NCBI GenBank assembly: GCA_973895155.1
Contig: OZ316893.1
Location: forward strand, 5,456,001 to 5,520,000
Direction: 5' to 3'
Source of the DNA: Marsupella aquatica
Taxonomy: Eukaryota; Marchantiophyta
Length of the DNA: 64,000 nt
In this document: one piece after another, positions 14,816 through 28,033 of the stretch
Numbering within the stretch: position 1 is the first letter of the stretch
Layout: every line of letters begins with the position of its first letter
Position numbers and translations under genes: made by a program
Notes under the pieces: model-generated
Seen by the model: only the letters and a program-made list of their open reading frames with translations
Databases searched by the model: none
What the model was told of the DNA's origin: nothing

Positions 14816-14895
14816 GGCCTGGTTAGGAATTGAACCTAGGATCTCCATCGTACATCATCGTAGTGTTCTACCACTGACCTATATGACTGCACCAT
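14816..14895 (-). repeat. tRNA-like relic or SINE head
   Basis: On the minus strand an A-box-like stretch (ATAGGTCAGTGGTAGAAC, 14865-14882) is followed about 30 bases later by a near-perfect B box (GGTTCAATTCC, 14826-14836). This is the internal RNA polymerase III promoter layout of tRNAs and tRNA-derived SINEs. A clean cloverleaf is not obvious and the acceptor arms do not pair well, so a decayed tRNA or the 5' head of a SINE is more likely than a working tRNA. Confidence 0.45.
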
Positions 14896-17800
14896 TATCA
14901 ATTTAACACTGATTCATATACAACACCCTGATAGCATGTTAGACTTTAGAATCGTACTGTAGAGCACAACCTCTTAACATTTGGCATCTCCATTTGCAAC
15001 GAATCGTTGAAGGAAGTTACTCCATTGAGACATGAATCTCTCAAGATTATGAGTGTTCTTTATTCACCCTACCAAGATTGATTTCTTCTCAGAAATCGGT
15101 TACCTGGTTTGCCTCCGTTTGGTAGATTTATCTTGCAAACTGGAGACAGTCTAGCTGGGGTGGTTTCTTGGGAAGACAATGCTAATTTCCAGAAAGCTGC
15201 AAAGCCCCATCAGCAAGCAGAATGAGTCTGAATTTATTATAATTACTGCTCTGCACAAGGGCGAGATATGTCAAGGTGGTGTGATGGCTGAGGAAAGGCA
15301 TGCGATTAATCAATTAAGCAGGAAGGATGGAAGCATCTGACTCAGTTGGATTCGAAAACTCAATCAAAAAATCCTCTTGAATGGAACTATCGCTGCATGC
15401 TATCCACTCCAAGCCGGAGATGATCTGTTGTGTGACGTCTGAGGGAAGACATGCATGCGATTCATAAGACCTCAAATATGACCGCCCAGGAACTAGGTAC
15501 ACTTCATACTATTTATGCCCAATATATTATCAACCTTCCAAAATAATGCGAAAAAGGATAGATTCGGGTGTCTTCTTCTTGAATAACGCTTTTGACCAGT
15601 AACCTGTCGATTGTCAATACTGAAACTTCAACAAGAATCCATTAAATGTCAGTTCATTCATTTTCAAGTCGAAGTGGCTCAACAACGTAAGACATGTTAA
15701 CCAGAGACACATCGAACAGTTCAGTTCTTGTTTTCCTGAAGATGTGGGCTGAAAACCTGTCGGACCAGCAAGTAAGATCAAAGTGAAGCTCTGAGAAGCT
15801 GGATCTTTCGATTAGGCCGCTGAGTCTGGTGGAAATGATCTCTCAGAGGCCTTTGTAGTTTTCTTATTAACATCAATATTGTCGTTAAGGTGAGCCGTGC
15901 AAGGTCTCACATATCAAACACATTTCCAACATAATTGTTTCTTCTGCTCCCGGTACATTGGGGCCTAAACGAAGGCGGGCTGAGCTTTTAGAATTAGCTA
16001 TCTGGTTTTAGTTCTAAGAATGGATCGATTGATTCAGCCCGGCAAAGCTGTACAGTAGTTTCGACAAACTCATTAATTGTTACACTAACATATGTCAGCC
16101 CGGCAAAGCTGAGTGGTTACAATGTCGACAAACTCGACAATTGTCCCATTATGTGTACGTTATGAGTAGTGGAACTTAACTGTCTAGTTTCTATTATATG
16201 ACCTGCGTTATTTAGACGACCATGTTAACCAGTACTGAGATAAATGTGTGTTTAGTGCCAATGGACTTGAAGTTCGGGGTGAAATGAGATTGAATTTGGT
16301 TTTTCAGCGATTACTGTAAAGTCGCCAATAGCGCGAAAGGAATCACAAAATTAAACTCCTAGTAGCAGCTCCAGAAATTATGCATTTATGCTAGATTTGA
16401 ATTTTTGGGAAATTCAATAGAATTTCTGTGCTCGATTCACACATTTTACAGCTCCTAGCGAAACAATTCAACAAACTGTTGACAGGTAAGAGCGCATTGT
16501 GGACTGCAATAGCCTAATTGACAGAGTCACACCCGTCTAAATCTAGACCACTATATATTACATATAGTATTGCATCCCAAAAAGCGCTCATTCTTGACGC
16601 GCGCAGTGTCGTTGTGAAATAGACATCTTCTATGCTGATCAGCAGCGTCGTGTAGCTCTCTTCGTGATCAGCTCAGGCTAATTGTATACGTCGACTGGAC
16701 CGAAAGTAACCTCAGTCAAACATCGGCAGGCATCCACTTATCAGCAATTAGAATTTGATGAATTTACATTCTTCTAATGTTGTAGGCAGGTCAATTGTCG
16801 AAGATGACAATTCAAATGTACGTATTTGTGTCGTTCGTTGACAACCAGCCCAACAGCCCGTAGAAGTTGATGAGTTTCTGAGTCAAGAAGAGAATGTTGA
16901 AATGCTATTCGAATTGAAGGCATTGCCAACGAATCAAACCTATAGTGACGACTGGTCACAGTGACTCTTGTCACCTGGCTTAAGATTAATCCAAATGAAA
17001 GTTCGAGCTTGACTTATCTCTGGTGGATAAGTCACCTAGACATGCGAACATCGTATTGAACATATTTGCATGTCTGCGTGGTTGACAGAAAATGAAACAA
17101 AATGACTGGATCAAGAAGGACACAGTCGTAACAGGTTCTTCAGACCTCGCAGAAATTGCAGGACACAATGTAGTCATGTAGACATGGATGTTCAAGGTGA
17201 CAAACTATAAGTGGTAACCTCGATCCACAACTAAGTTAGCTCGTTGCTCTCTACAGTTTCACGTACTCCAAAGTCACTTTATGCTCGTTCACCTGGGATT
17301 GGATCCCATGAGATCATAAATGGATTTAGGCTACTCCAAAGTTATTTTTCTCATGATTCTAATTTGGCACCTTAATTTCCCCCTGTGCAGCTTGCAAACG
17401 TCCCCCCCTGTCCTTCCTTTCACTGGGCTGATTCTGTTAACAGAAGAGCCTGCAAGCACAAAGTTTCTGTTTCCATGAAGCAACTAGTGACAGCTGAATA
17501 TCATTCGTTATTGTAGTCTGGATAATATTTGCTCTACCTCAGCTGAACATGTGAAACAATCCAATCCAGTCCAAAGGAAGGGCAGGGCTTGTACGTGTCA
17601 TCTAGCTACAAAGATGGCCACACGGCTCTGTAAAATTTGCAGTCATGTGGCAATCAAGCTCGGCAAGACTTCATTGATTACGTGCAGGACTTGTCATTTC
17701 CACAGCATTGACGAGACGGAAGATCTACATACAGTGATGTTCCCTTACTGAAGCTTTTCGTTTTCTCCACTTCTTCGAGCAGCCACATTCCCTGAAGAAT

Positions 17801-18402
17801 GGCGACTGTGTAGCAAGGTAGCAAGCTGATCCATCCAACATCAGAATGCTTCTGCAATCCACACAATCGTCAGTAAGCGACTTCGGTTCTCTCGATGATG
17901 ACGATTGTTACCCTCAGACACTAGCAGAGTTAACTTGCCAATGACGTCCGATTGTACCAAATGAAGTCCTTCTATTCCGTGAAGAGTACCGTCAACCATC
18001 CATACTGTCACAATAGATTCGCATCAGAGTCCGCTTTATTGTGCCAACCCTATGGTAGAGCTCACCATTTGAAGGTCTACGGTCATAATTAACAAAGGAG
18101 TAGGGTCGTAGGGGACAAGCGCTAAGTGTTCAAACCAACCACTTCCCAACTTTCAAATTATTTTGGTAGCGACACCTCAGAGTAGATCACGCGACGTCCA
18201 CATGCTTCCATTACTGTAGGACAAGTGAAATAGAAAACTTGCGTACAGGTGTCGTAGTGCAGAAGTTCCAATAGGAAGCATAGGAAAAATAGTAAACTTT
18301 TTAATTGAAAAGGAGGAAAAAGGAAAATTCTCTGCAATGCTTTGAATATCTTTAGGACTGAACCAAGTGACATGATGTGTGATCTCAAAATTAAGGAGGT
18401 AT

Positions 18403-18505
18403 TTGCTTGATCAACCCCCGAATCGAAACTTGTTACTTTATCTACCCCCTCAGGTCTATCAATGGTCCAGATTGGGGAAAAGTATTGAGGGGTTGATTAA
18501 GCAAC
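18403..18505. repeat. Imperfect inverted repeat, possible MITE remnant
   Basis: TTTGCTTGATCAACCCCC at 18403-18420 pairs imperfectly with gaggggttgattaagcaac at 18487-18505, separated by 66 bases. The arms match at about 14 of 16 positions. No clear target duplication was seen. Confidence 0.35.
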
Positions 18506-19039
18506 TTTTTCCAGAAGGGGTTCTACTAGGCATATCTCTCCAACATTAAGGGAAACCAGGATATATATAGTATAGTCCAAAATCTTACAACTTGCAAGAC
18601 TTTTGTGAACTAACCTGATTACCACTTCCTTAAACATAAATAGAAATGAAGCCCACAAATATTCCTGGAAATAAAAGATTTATACACTACTTCCCATTCA
18701 TCTTTGCCTCCATCCATGTTTTTTTTCAACTCCTTATTGAGAGTTGTGATCTAGATGCTTCACTCTAGACCATAGCCCTGGAAAAGTAGTTCTGCATTAC
18801 ACATTCTTACTAAGATATATACCCAAAATATGATTAACTGGGAATGTACAAAGTTAGTAGAGTTAGCAGAATGGCGACCCAAGGAGGAGAGATGGACCAA
18901 AAGGAGCAGTGAGATAACAAGATTAGTTCTTCTTGTGACCTAAGTCACGGGGTCTCATTCCAAGGGGAATCTGAAATCACATTCAACATTTTTGAGTACT
19001 TTTTCCCTATCTTTTTGGAACATTCCAAGAATGTGCACA

Positions 19040-19088
19040 AAGTTCTTTTTATAACCAAGTTCTTTTTATAACCAAGTTCTTTTTACTT
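19040..19088. repeat. 17-bp tandem repeat, about 2.8 copies
   Basis: The unit aagttctttttataacc is repeated at 19040, 19057 and 19074, the last copy being partial. Confidence 0.8.
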
Positions 19089-20121
19089 CAAATTCAAAAT
19101 TGGATTAAAGGTTAGACCCCCATTCAAAGTTCTTTTACCAAATTTTACAAAGTCTTTTACTAACCCAAGGCAATTAAAACACCCACATACTTATTTGCAC
19201 AGGATGGGTAGGAAAAAAAGCGAGGACCCCAGGACAAACGTGCTCTTAGGTCATGATGAGCCTTGTTTTGTTCTGTTTAATTGTTAGCTATATTAGAAAC
19301 TGCCAATGGGAAGGTTACATGCACATCCCAGGGAACTAGAGACAACTACAGTAGGGAACTAGAGACAACTTGTCCCTCAGTTCAAACCCGGGTTGAAACC
19401 CAACATAACACTCAAAAAAATACGAAGAAACAGTGCTTAGTCAGGTGTTACCATCCGATTAGTGAAAAAAACGGCCTCCTACTTTTTGCATGGAAACAGT
19501 GGACAGTTTTGGTCAACGTAGGGGATGATGCATTAATATTACTGTACCGAGTGTACCTTTTCCCAGGAGGGTATCCCTCTGGAATTAACTGTGCCCAAAC
19601 TCAACTTCAAAAATATTGTGCAAGTTCAGTCCTCTTAACACGGTAGACAGACTACGAAGGCCATGCCATTGGAATCTACGTACCAAGCCTCACAGCCCGA
19701 TGTAGTGATGTCTGTCAAGTTCTGTCCAGCGCGGTGTCCACGTCCGGAACAGACACACAGCCCCCTGCCGGTAGAAGACTCCAGGTAGCGAAATCGAGAC
19801 ATTGTGCGCTGGTGTGATTCAAGGCACAAATTTATCTTACTTATTACATCAATTAGATTCGGTCAGCTCTCGTGAGCAATCGAGCCAAAGACACACACAC
19901 ACAGACCACTGAGAGCCACAGCGTGATCAATGCTACTTAACTTCGTTGTTCGATCGACAGCTGCTGAGCTATGTCTGTATATGAAGCAATGTGGAGTGTG
20001 GAGAGGTCAAGAAGAGAGTCCTCATCAGTATTGTAGCTGTGACTGCTTGGCTACTAGAGTGGCGAACACTTGATTCTAGAAAATCGATGCGAGAAGAGCC
20101 TCGACTCTGCAATAGACGATC

Positions 20122-23100
20122 ATGGCGTTTACTTTGCCCATGAGGAAGGCCAGTACTAGCAATGTGTTTGGGGTGTTCCCTGTCAAGCAGCCTTTGGCAG
20201 CTGCATCAGGCTCCACAGTGACAACGACGATCTCCGCTGTGTCTGTGGAAGAGCTGAGCACTGGGCTTTTAGCGGAGATTCTCAAGAAGGGAGATGCCAT
20301 ACAGCTTCCGGAGCAGTATGTGGTGAAGGAGGAAGAGCGGCCCACGGTCTCGTACAACGAATGGGCGGATCTGCCGATAATAGATTTCTCGGAGTTTCTC
20401 ACGAACCAGGCTGGATTGGCTAAGAAGATTGGAGCGGCGTGTCGAGAGTGGGGATTCTTCCAGCTCGTCAACCATGGCGTGCCCCTCGAGAAAGTGCAGG
20501 GGTTTCGAGACGAGGGGTCCAAGTTCTTCCGATTGCCAGCAGAGGTGAAGAACAAAATGATCACGGACAAGAATTTCTGTCAGTACCGGGCTAACCATTT
20601 GGACCAAGGACTCGGCCATACCAACTTGCTCTGGGCGGAGAGCTTGGCTTTCAAATACAGGCCCTTTTTCAATTTGGACGAGCTCATTGTAAAAGTCTGG
20701 CCCGAAGGAAACTCCCAAATGAGGTACGTACTAACCCCCAGACTACTCGATCCCAAGGCTACCCTCCCACCCAATTCTCGTCAGCTTTGTTTCGACGCTG
20801 GCACCGGTACTTTTCTTTGGCTCGTTTTATTCCTTGAATGATCACGAAGTAATTAAAGCAAGCTGCCATGAGACGTACAATAGACGAGCTTCGTCGCGCC
20901 GAACTTCGCTTGTTAGTGAGGGTTGCTTTCGAAGCTACAGATAATTTAGTGCTCACACACCGCCGTACTCAGTTGACCCGTTTTGACACAGACGAGGAGT
21001 GTGAGTTTGCTGAGGCTGACACCGAACATGAATAGTCTCAAATCTCGTGTTAAAATTATCCACTCCTATTTCCGGATTTCGGCTAACTAGGCCAAATGTA
21101 CGACTCCTTGGTCCACAATCACCCACCGACCCACGACAGTGAGTCGATGATGGCTTTTTCGGGGCGAAGTGCAGTTAATACGTCGACCAGTGCCCCAACT
21201 TCGCTTTGCGGACAGAAGCGTCATCGAGAGAGAAATCTTTGGTTAGTTGTGGCACTAAAGCATCGATACTTACCCCAGAGGCAGCTCCCTATCGACCATG
21301 TTTGGTAATGGCCCTGAGTAAGTGCATCTCCAACCCTTCTGGGTTTGTTATTGTAAGGGGGTGCTGCTGGTAAAAGAAATGCAAAAAGTCGAGTCCAACC
21401 GACTCACTGGAATGCAGGGTTTTCAGGAACAGGGTTTCTTGGTTTCTTGGTACTGGGATGTGCATATAGAAGAGAAAACACATTAGCTGACATTCACTAG
21501 GTTCCAAAATCCTGTAGCGTTGGAGATGCTCTAAGAGAGTTCCAAATCGATGTTAGCCTACAATTCGATTGAGACATGCTGAGCAACCTATGAGAGCCGC
21601 TATGGGATCGAGCCCGCACACTCAGATAAGTACGTTCTTGGGTTAATTGCTCCCTTCTTCCTACTGAATGAAGAGTGTCGTCCTTAACTTTAACCGAACA
21701 TTACCTGGCAAGAATCTTCAAGCGTGACAATAGCTAGCACCTCAAGCACGTGATCTGTAGAGTCAGAGTATCCCAACTTGTGTTGATGGATCTTACCTTT
21801 CTGTGTATGAAATAAGACAAGAAGTTGGAAACTAAGAGAAGACCTAAAGGAGTGTCTAGAAATAGAGAGAATCGAAACATTTGTTAAAGTTTCTTCTGCA
21901 TAAAATGGAAGGTCCCGTGAACTTGCAACAGAACCAGACTGAGGGAGCTGTACTTTGTTGAACAGTTCGAGCGGGGCACTTTTCAAGATGTGCGCGTTAT
22001 CTTACCATGGTGTAATTGACAAGCACAATGTCAGCACGGAGTGTCTCTAAAGAAAAGACTTCGTAGCACAGACCGGCGTTTACCGTCGAGCAGTCACGCA
22101 TTCATGCATTCTCAGGCCTTTGATCAGCGAGGATTTTGATGAGAGAAAACTGACCTAAAGGATCCAGCGGCAGATTCAGATAACAAAATCCTCGTCTTAT
22201 AAAGCTTTTACTTACCAGCTGGTGCAATCTTCAGAACTGTTTCATGCTGATTAGCTGACAAATTTCTGCTCGTTTGGCTGATATATATATTCAGAAACAT
22301 CACCCTCAACTGTGCAAGTGCTGTCGAGAAACTCAGCGATAAACTTCTGGAGTTGTTCGCCTTGAGTCTTGGGCTCGAGAGAGACACCTACCGGAAGTAC
22401 TTCGAAAAGCGGAGGGCCTTGTTTCTTAGGTGGAACTACTATCCGCCCTGCCCAGAACCTACTGCTGCTCTTGGGATTCGAGGCCACACGGATCCCTTCG
22501 TGTTGACAGTTCTGCAGCAGGATGAAGTTGGAGGTCTACAGATTAAGAAGGATGATGTTTGGTGGGGTGTTAGGCCTGTCGAAGACGCCGTCGTCGTAAA
22601 TGTTGGGGATCTGCTTCAGGTCAGTCTATCAGAACTAATTCTTTGCAAGTCTGGTACCGCGTGTTCGAATGATTCCAATTTCGAGTCTTTCCGGTTCCAA
22701 GTATTCTTGATAGAACCGAACATAAAAAAACATGCAGGCCAGGGTTTCTGGTCCCAATTCGGTCAACCCTTCATATTCTTCTCCACTCAACTACTCTATT
22801 TGATTGACCACCATTGAATAATTATGTCGGGCCCACGGAAGAACACTTTGTACAAGTAACTGGGATCATCACAGTCAACTGCTGGATAAAGCGTAACTGG
22901 ATGGAAATTCAACGGTTCACTTTGTCTGCAACTAAATATGTGAAATTCTCATGTGGACTGAATACTTGAGCTCCAACAACATGGATTGTCCACCACTCGG
23001 GGCTAATTGGAGTTTCAACGTCTGAAGAATTGTCTTCTGATCGTTGAAATCTGTGCCTGTCACCTGCAGGCGTGGACCAACGATATCTTTAAAAGTGTGG

Positions 23101-23354
23101 AGCATCGAGTGGTTGTAAACAGCAAAAGGACCCGTCTATCAGTCGCAGTTTTCACGAATCTCGCAGATGTGAACTTATCCATGGTCCCTCCTCCGGAACT
23201 AATCGATGAGAACCATCCTCCTATATACCGGCCCTTCACTTTCGGAGACTACTTGAGGGAGAAGTACAGACCGGTGGATGAGACCGAACGAGTGCCTATT
23301 GGGCATGGCCTTAAAGTCCTCGATAAGTTCAGGCGACCCGCGTCAAAACTATGA
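20122..23354 (+). CDS. 2-oxoglutarate/Fe(II)-dependent dioxygenase, three exons
   Basis: Soluble oxygenase of the plant DOXC type (relatives act on flavonoids, alkaloids and hormones), using O2, 2-oxoglutarate and Fe(II). Exons 20122-20723, 22295-22619 and 23070-23354 splice with GT-AG junctions (phases 2 and 0) to 403 residues. The N-terminal dioxygenase domain begins near residue 84 (LPIIDFSEF, then WGFFQLVNHGV at 110-120). The catalytic core has NYYPPCPEP near 248, iron ligands His265 and Asp267 (HTD) and His321 (SVEHRVV), and the 2-oxoglutarate-binding Arg331 and Ser333 (RLS). About 50 extra residues, rich in Ser, Thr and Ala, precede the usual start and might be an organelle leader, though this is weak. 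Intron 1 is 1.57 kb and contains a 55-codon ORF at 20868. The substrate is not predictable from the motifs. Confidence 0.93.
20868..21035 (+). other. Small ORF (55 codons) inside intron 1 of the dioxygenase
   Basis: An ATG-initiated frame of 55 codons ending in TAG lies in the sense orientation within the intron. The product would be Arg-rich at its start (MRRTIDELRRAELRLLVRV) and acidic at its end. I do not recognise it; it may be chance or a transposon gag scrap. Confidence 0.2.
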
Positions 23355-23423
23355 CCCATAAAATTATGAACAAGATGTGCCAGGCATGCTCCGCAAAAAC
23401 TCGGTCCGTGGGTGTACGTTGGG

Positions 23424-23536
23424 TGTAAATTCAATCGACGGATGAAGCAATTTTGTGGGTGGTGGTTCTCGAGTGCCAGGCTGAAAACTGCCTCTAAAGC
23501 TCATACATACGAGATGTGCCGTCGATTGAATTTACA
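23424..23536. repeat. 18-bp perfect inverted repeat after the dioxygenase stop
   Basis: TGTAAATTCAATCGACGG at 23424-23441 is repeated inverted at 23519-23536, with 77 bases between. It starts 70 bases after the stop codon, so it probably lies in the 3' untranslated region and could form a long hairpin. The 14-mer gctccgcaaaaact occurs in direct orientation just outside both arms. Confidence 0.75.
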
Positions 23537-24576
23537 AGCTCCGCAAAAACTTTCAACGAGACCGAACAACAGCATTCTCTTAGAGACTAAAGTAATAGTG
23601 TCGATCACGAGACAGGAGGTGTAATTCTGACTGGACCAGAGCGGGGCTCTACACCAGCTGGAGTCAATCTTGCAGATTACAAAACAAAGTCTAGTACGGT
23701 TGGCTGGATTGTCGATACTTAGAACCTAGAGGACGTACGTCAAGGACCTCCACTACAGATAATTGAACGGAAGACGAACGAATGTATGGAGATTGAAGTC
23801 ACAGAGAGTGAAGATTCTGAATTCATGTCTACACGAGAAAACTACAAAGCACTAACTGATCAAAGCACTAACTGATCAGGTATCGTCGGAACAATTTCAG
23901 CTGAAGACTGATGAGATGCGGTGCCCTGCTGGTAATCACACATCAAAATGTGGTTGCATTGAAAGGAAAAAACTAGGATTATCACGTGCAGGGGTGTCGT
24001 ACATAATATATGTCATATTTTGATGTGCAGCGATGCGGTGAGGGATCAAAACTGCGGGACGTGGAGATATGTGTCAATAGAGTCAGCCAACAATTACTGT
24101 AGATGAATCTAATAATGGAGCTGAGAACCTGGTGACCGACCGGCCGACAAAACCCACGAGCCCTGTCGTCCTTCAATTCCAGATTGGAACATCTGTGAGT
24201 TAGGAAATTGCTTTTTGAGCCAATGGACAGCCACAGTCATGCAAATCCTATACCGGTATCTTCTCCACTTTTCATGCGCTTTGTGCGCGTCTTGAGTATT
24301 TACTTACGTACAATTTTACGTACAGCAGATTGGACTAGAAGTCTGATTCCAAGATGTTGTGCCCAGTCGCGGACCTTGGTATTATTTTGATTTCATGGAC
24401 CCATTTGATTAAGCTGCTGTCATGATGATTGAAAAACATTAAAACTACATTCTATAACTACTGTACACAACTCAACAACTTCCACCAAAATTTATAAATC
24501 AGGGAAAACCCAAAGTACAATGAAAGAAAAGAGGACCAACACCAAACAAGGTAAAATAAAAGCAACTGCAATACTA

Positions 24577-24648
24577 AAACTCAACTCCCCGTCTCATTTG
24601 AAACTCAACTCCCCGTCTCATTTGAAACTCAACTCCCCTTTGCATTTG
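24577..24648. repeat. 24-bp tandem repeat x3
   Basis: aaactcaactccccgtctca plus tttg is perfect at 24577-24600 and 24601-24624, with a third diverged copy at 24625-24648. Confidence 0.9.
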
Positions 24649-25554
24649 ACAAGTTTGACATTACTCCAGAGTGCGAACTGAAGTGGGTTCCTGGGATTTT
24701 GCAATTTTTGCAAGTTCCTAAGATTCAAGCACGAGAGCATTACGAATATAGGAGTATCGAAAGCCAAAATTTGTGTACGACAAAAGAAAGTTGAAGTGGA
24801 TACCAATTTTATTTTATTTTATTTTTCCATCCAGTCTTTTAGGGCATACGAAAATGCATCTCTGCCTATTATACAAGTCACCCAGATGGGTGAAAATATT
24901 GTACTGTAAACTAATCCAAGAAAAGGTCAGAATTTTCCAAAACTAGAGTAGGCCCCAATACTTGTGCTGGTAGCAATTTGTGAAGTTGAATTGCTTTGGA
25001 GACTAATGCAGGTGTTAAATACAGCTCTCCAGTTGAACCAGAGTGCTACATTTTACATAAACGCTTGAAGCCTACCTTGGATTACTTTTCTTCCGCTTAC
25101 TTTTTATTATCATTGTTTCAATACTTCTGAATACTACATGATAGTTTAAGTTTCTTAAATTTTCTAGAAATAATCAATACTCTAAATAATATCTAATATA
25201 CTTTATTGTGCATAAGTTGAAATAGCAACTCCAAACCTACAATCTGACTTTCTGAAATGGAAATTTAACAAATGCTTTGAATGGAGCAGCCAGAGTTTGG
25301 AAATATTTGAAGCACCTCTCGAGGGGGTCTGAAATGCTAGAGTAAAGAAGCACTCCACATAATTGTAATTTCTTGGGCCTTCTCTTTGCCATGTAGGATA
25401 CACCATAAGTGACGGGCCCAGAGTTCTTGTAAAGTCAACTTTAGTCTTACGAAGGGAATTAAATGAAGAAATGGCTCCCACTTCTTGTGAAGCCAGCTTG
25501 AGTTTTACATGCAAGGCCTTTCACTATTAGGACCAATGATTTATCCGTGGGCAT

Positions 25555-27791
25555 TTGGGACCAGCATTTTTTCGGTGGCAGAAATTAGATAGATTACACC
25601 TCTCTAAAGTCTTTGCCACTTTTGGGCTCTCAGTGAGAAGCTCTCTCAGAGAAGCTAGATTCACAATTGGACAAAACCAGAAAGACTTCTGGCTCTCTCA
25701 TCACCCGGGTTACAGTCGTCAATCATTTGGTGTTGAGCACCTTGTGGTATGTGCTCACGGCTTGGGCGGGCCAACAGAACACTCAGGATGCCTTACAGAA
25801 GAAAATCATGGCTGTCATCTGGGCTGGGCAGAACATCCAGGCTCGTCCTCGGGTCAATTTTGACACAATTACCCGGACCAAGCGTTTTGGGGGGCTGGCC
25901 CTAATATCACTCTCTGCACAATTTTGGGCTCTCACTGGGAATTTTATTCTCTGGGAGTTGGCTGAAGGCGACCACCCCCTCCGTCGCATCCTGCAACAAA
26001 GATCAAAATGTTGTCGAGCCAGAATTGGGGAATGGAAGACTACTCATGGGTAGTCTCATGATGTAATACTCTCCCGCAAGAAGGTCCACAGGTCTGGAGA
26101 AACGTTTGCATTGGTTGGAATGTTATCAAGCAGAATTTGAGGCCTACTACACCCGCTCACCTTGAGGAATGGCTGGAACTCCCACTCTGGTGCCCGCATC
26201 TGAATCACAAAAGTCTTAATCAAGCGAAATTTCTTGGAACCCTCAATGGCGAATCAGGAGGCTGGAATTAGGCAGATGCGGGATGTCATGACATTGGAGG
26301 GGACCTTCATCCAATGTGAGGATGGCCCTAATAGGATTTTTCCAGGGAATTGTGCAACGGCCTCTAGACAGTTGATTGCCAATCTGGTTAGTGTGCCCAG
26401 CATTCATTGTAATCCCAGACAGCAAATCCCAATCTTCATGGAGGCGACACTACAAAATGGGATGCACTTCATATGGGAGTACAAGCTGCAACAAAATCAT
26501 AACTTCCAACTGGCAAAATTTCCCTGAGACAGCGAACCCTCTCAGAACCTTCAGTGTCAATAATGGGGCCCTTCGCAAGCTGGAGAACTTTTCTCCCCAG
26601 TTCAATACCTTGTTGCACCGAGTGGTGATTCGTTCCAACAAGAGGTCTGGGGGCTTGCATCAACATATTGGACGGCCGGTCGGCCTCCTACAGATTTTGC
26701 TGCAGCACAAATGGAAGGATGGCACCCCATTTCTGGAAACTAACACCGCCCATCAATGGGAGATTCAAGGCCCACTGCGAACAACGACACATAAGCCTAT
26801 CCGGAAGTGGGCCCAATGCTTGAATTGGAGCCCAAACCTGAAATTGTTGTGGGCTAATACTTGGCTACCCTTTCGTGCAGCGGCAGAAAATTGTTTCTTA
26901 TGGCAGCTTATAATTTATATCAAATCCTGGCTACTCAGCACTGGAGGATGCCAACATTGCCAACAACAGACCCGCAACCTCATGCACCCGATGTGACCTC
27001 AATCTACAGGAGGATCTAGTCCATTGTCTTTGGAGCTGCCCCATTTCTTCATCCATCTGGTGTTGGGTGCAATTCATCCTACATAGTGCACCCTCCACAA
27101 GGAGCTCGGCCATCCATCTGTAATCGGCCCACATATTTTTGGGTGCCCCCCTCCCAGATGTTTGGGACACTCCTCTTAAACTTTGGCATACTTTGCAGGC
27201 CATCGCTTCTTGGACCCTATGGAAGGATAGGAGTTCACATTTCATTGAACATACTCATTTGTGTGTCCAAGTTGTCATCTGGAGACCCTGACACCGCCTG
27301 GGAATCAGAAGAGATTGGGCCAAACAACAATTCAAAATTTGGACCAGTCAAACCTCTTTTGGCGATGCCAGCAATAATTACATGGCTCTTGGGATGGATC
27401 TTGGGATGGATTGCGGGAAATCCACAGTGAGACCCTACAAGTACCACCGGTGCCCCCTTGTCCCCCATGATTTAGTGTAGGAGTCAGGAGTATAAGCTTA
27501 GCTGCAGGCTAGACAGATATTGTTTTACTTTATCACGGACCCAATATTGGGTGCCCCGCTGGCACTCCTCACTGGCCGGTCTTTGGGGTGTGCGGTCCTT
27601 CTGTAGTAGTTAAATTTCTTGTTTGGCTCCCTTCATGCTGGGCCTGTTTCTCTCCTGGTGCCAGCTTCTCCGGTCTCATGGGCTACTCAACCTTTGGTCC
27701 CCCAGGGTGCCAATCCCCTTTTGTGGGCCACCCCTTTTGTATGCTGGCTTTTTTAATGAAATTCAAATGGTTTTTTCAAGGCACAAAAAAA
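25555..27791 (+). mobile_element. Dead non-LTR retrotransposon (LINE), 3' part of ORF2 plus tail
   Basis: Fragments in different frames match the C-terminal half of a plant LINE reverse transcriptase. They are the thumb-type segment RVTVVNHLVLSTLWYVLTAW (about 25.7 kb), the following GGLAL region (25.9 kb), ending near 26053, and a zinc-binding zf-RVT domain with C-x2-C, H and C residues (TRCDLNLQEDLVHCLWSCP, about 26.99 kb) followed by W-x-L-W-K-D-R. Frame changes and stops, for example after 26050 and near 26996, show it is not functional. After the last coding traces comes an untranslated-like stretch ending in an A-rich run at 27784-27791, expected for LINE insertions. The endonuclease and the palm with its catalytic aspartates are missing, so it is 5' truncated. 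Boundaries are approximate. Confidence 0.75.
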
Positions 27792-28033
27792 AGGTCTTTG
27801 ACACTTTTGGCCAAAATTGGCTAAATTTCACTCCCTATTCCACTCTACAATCAGCCAGTTTTCCACCCTACTATGCATAGATCCCCAGTAGCCCAAATCT
27901 GATGGTAATAGTTAAAAGTACTCAGGTATCATGGTCATAATTCAATCTATCAAAATTACATACGGAGTATCCTAGCATCCTCTGCTGATGTTCGCCACCC
28001 TAGCTAGAAGTAAGAACCTCTAAACTTACACTG

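Larger units (their letters stand above)
7915..20121. other. Long intergenic stretch without a recognised gene
   Basis: About 12 kb of AT-rich sequence with only short open frames, none conserved by eye. It holds a tRNA-like relic on the minus strand near 14.8 kb, a 15-bp triplet repeat at 10.18 kb, a 17-bp repeat at 19.04 kb and an inverted repeat at 18.40-18.51 kb. The sequence cagcccggcaaagctg occurs twice near 16.04 and 16.10 kb. A 128-codon frame at 14249-14635 is discussed under rejected items. Confidence 0.5.
23355..25554. other. Intergenic with small repeats
   Basis: Contains the dioxygenase 3' flank with an 18-bp inverted repeat, a duplicated 17-mer (caaagcactaactgatc) near 23.86 kb and a 24-bp triplet repeat at 24.58 kb. 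A 103-codon minus-strand frame at 25203-25514 is not recognisable. No gene was found. Confidence 0.5.
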
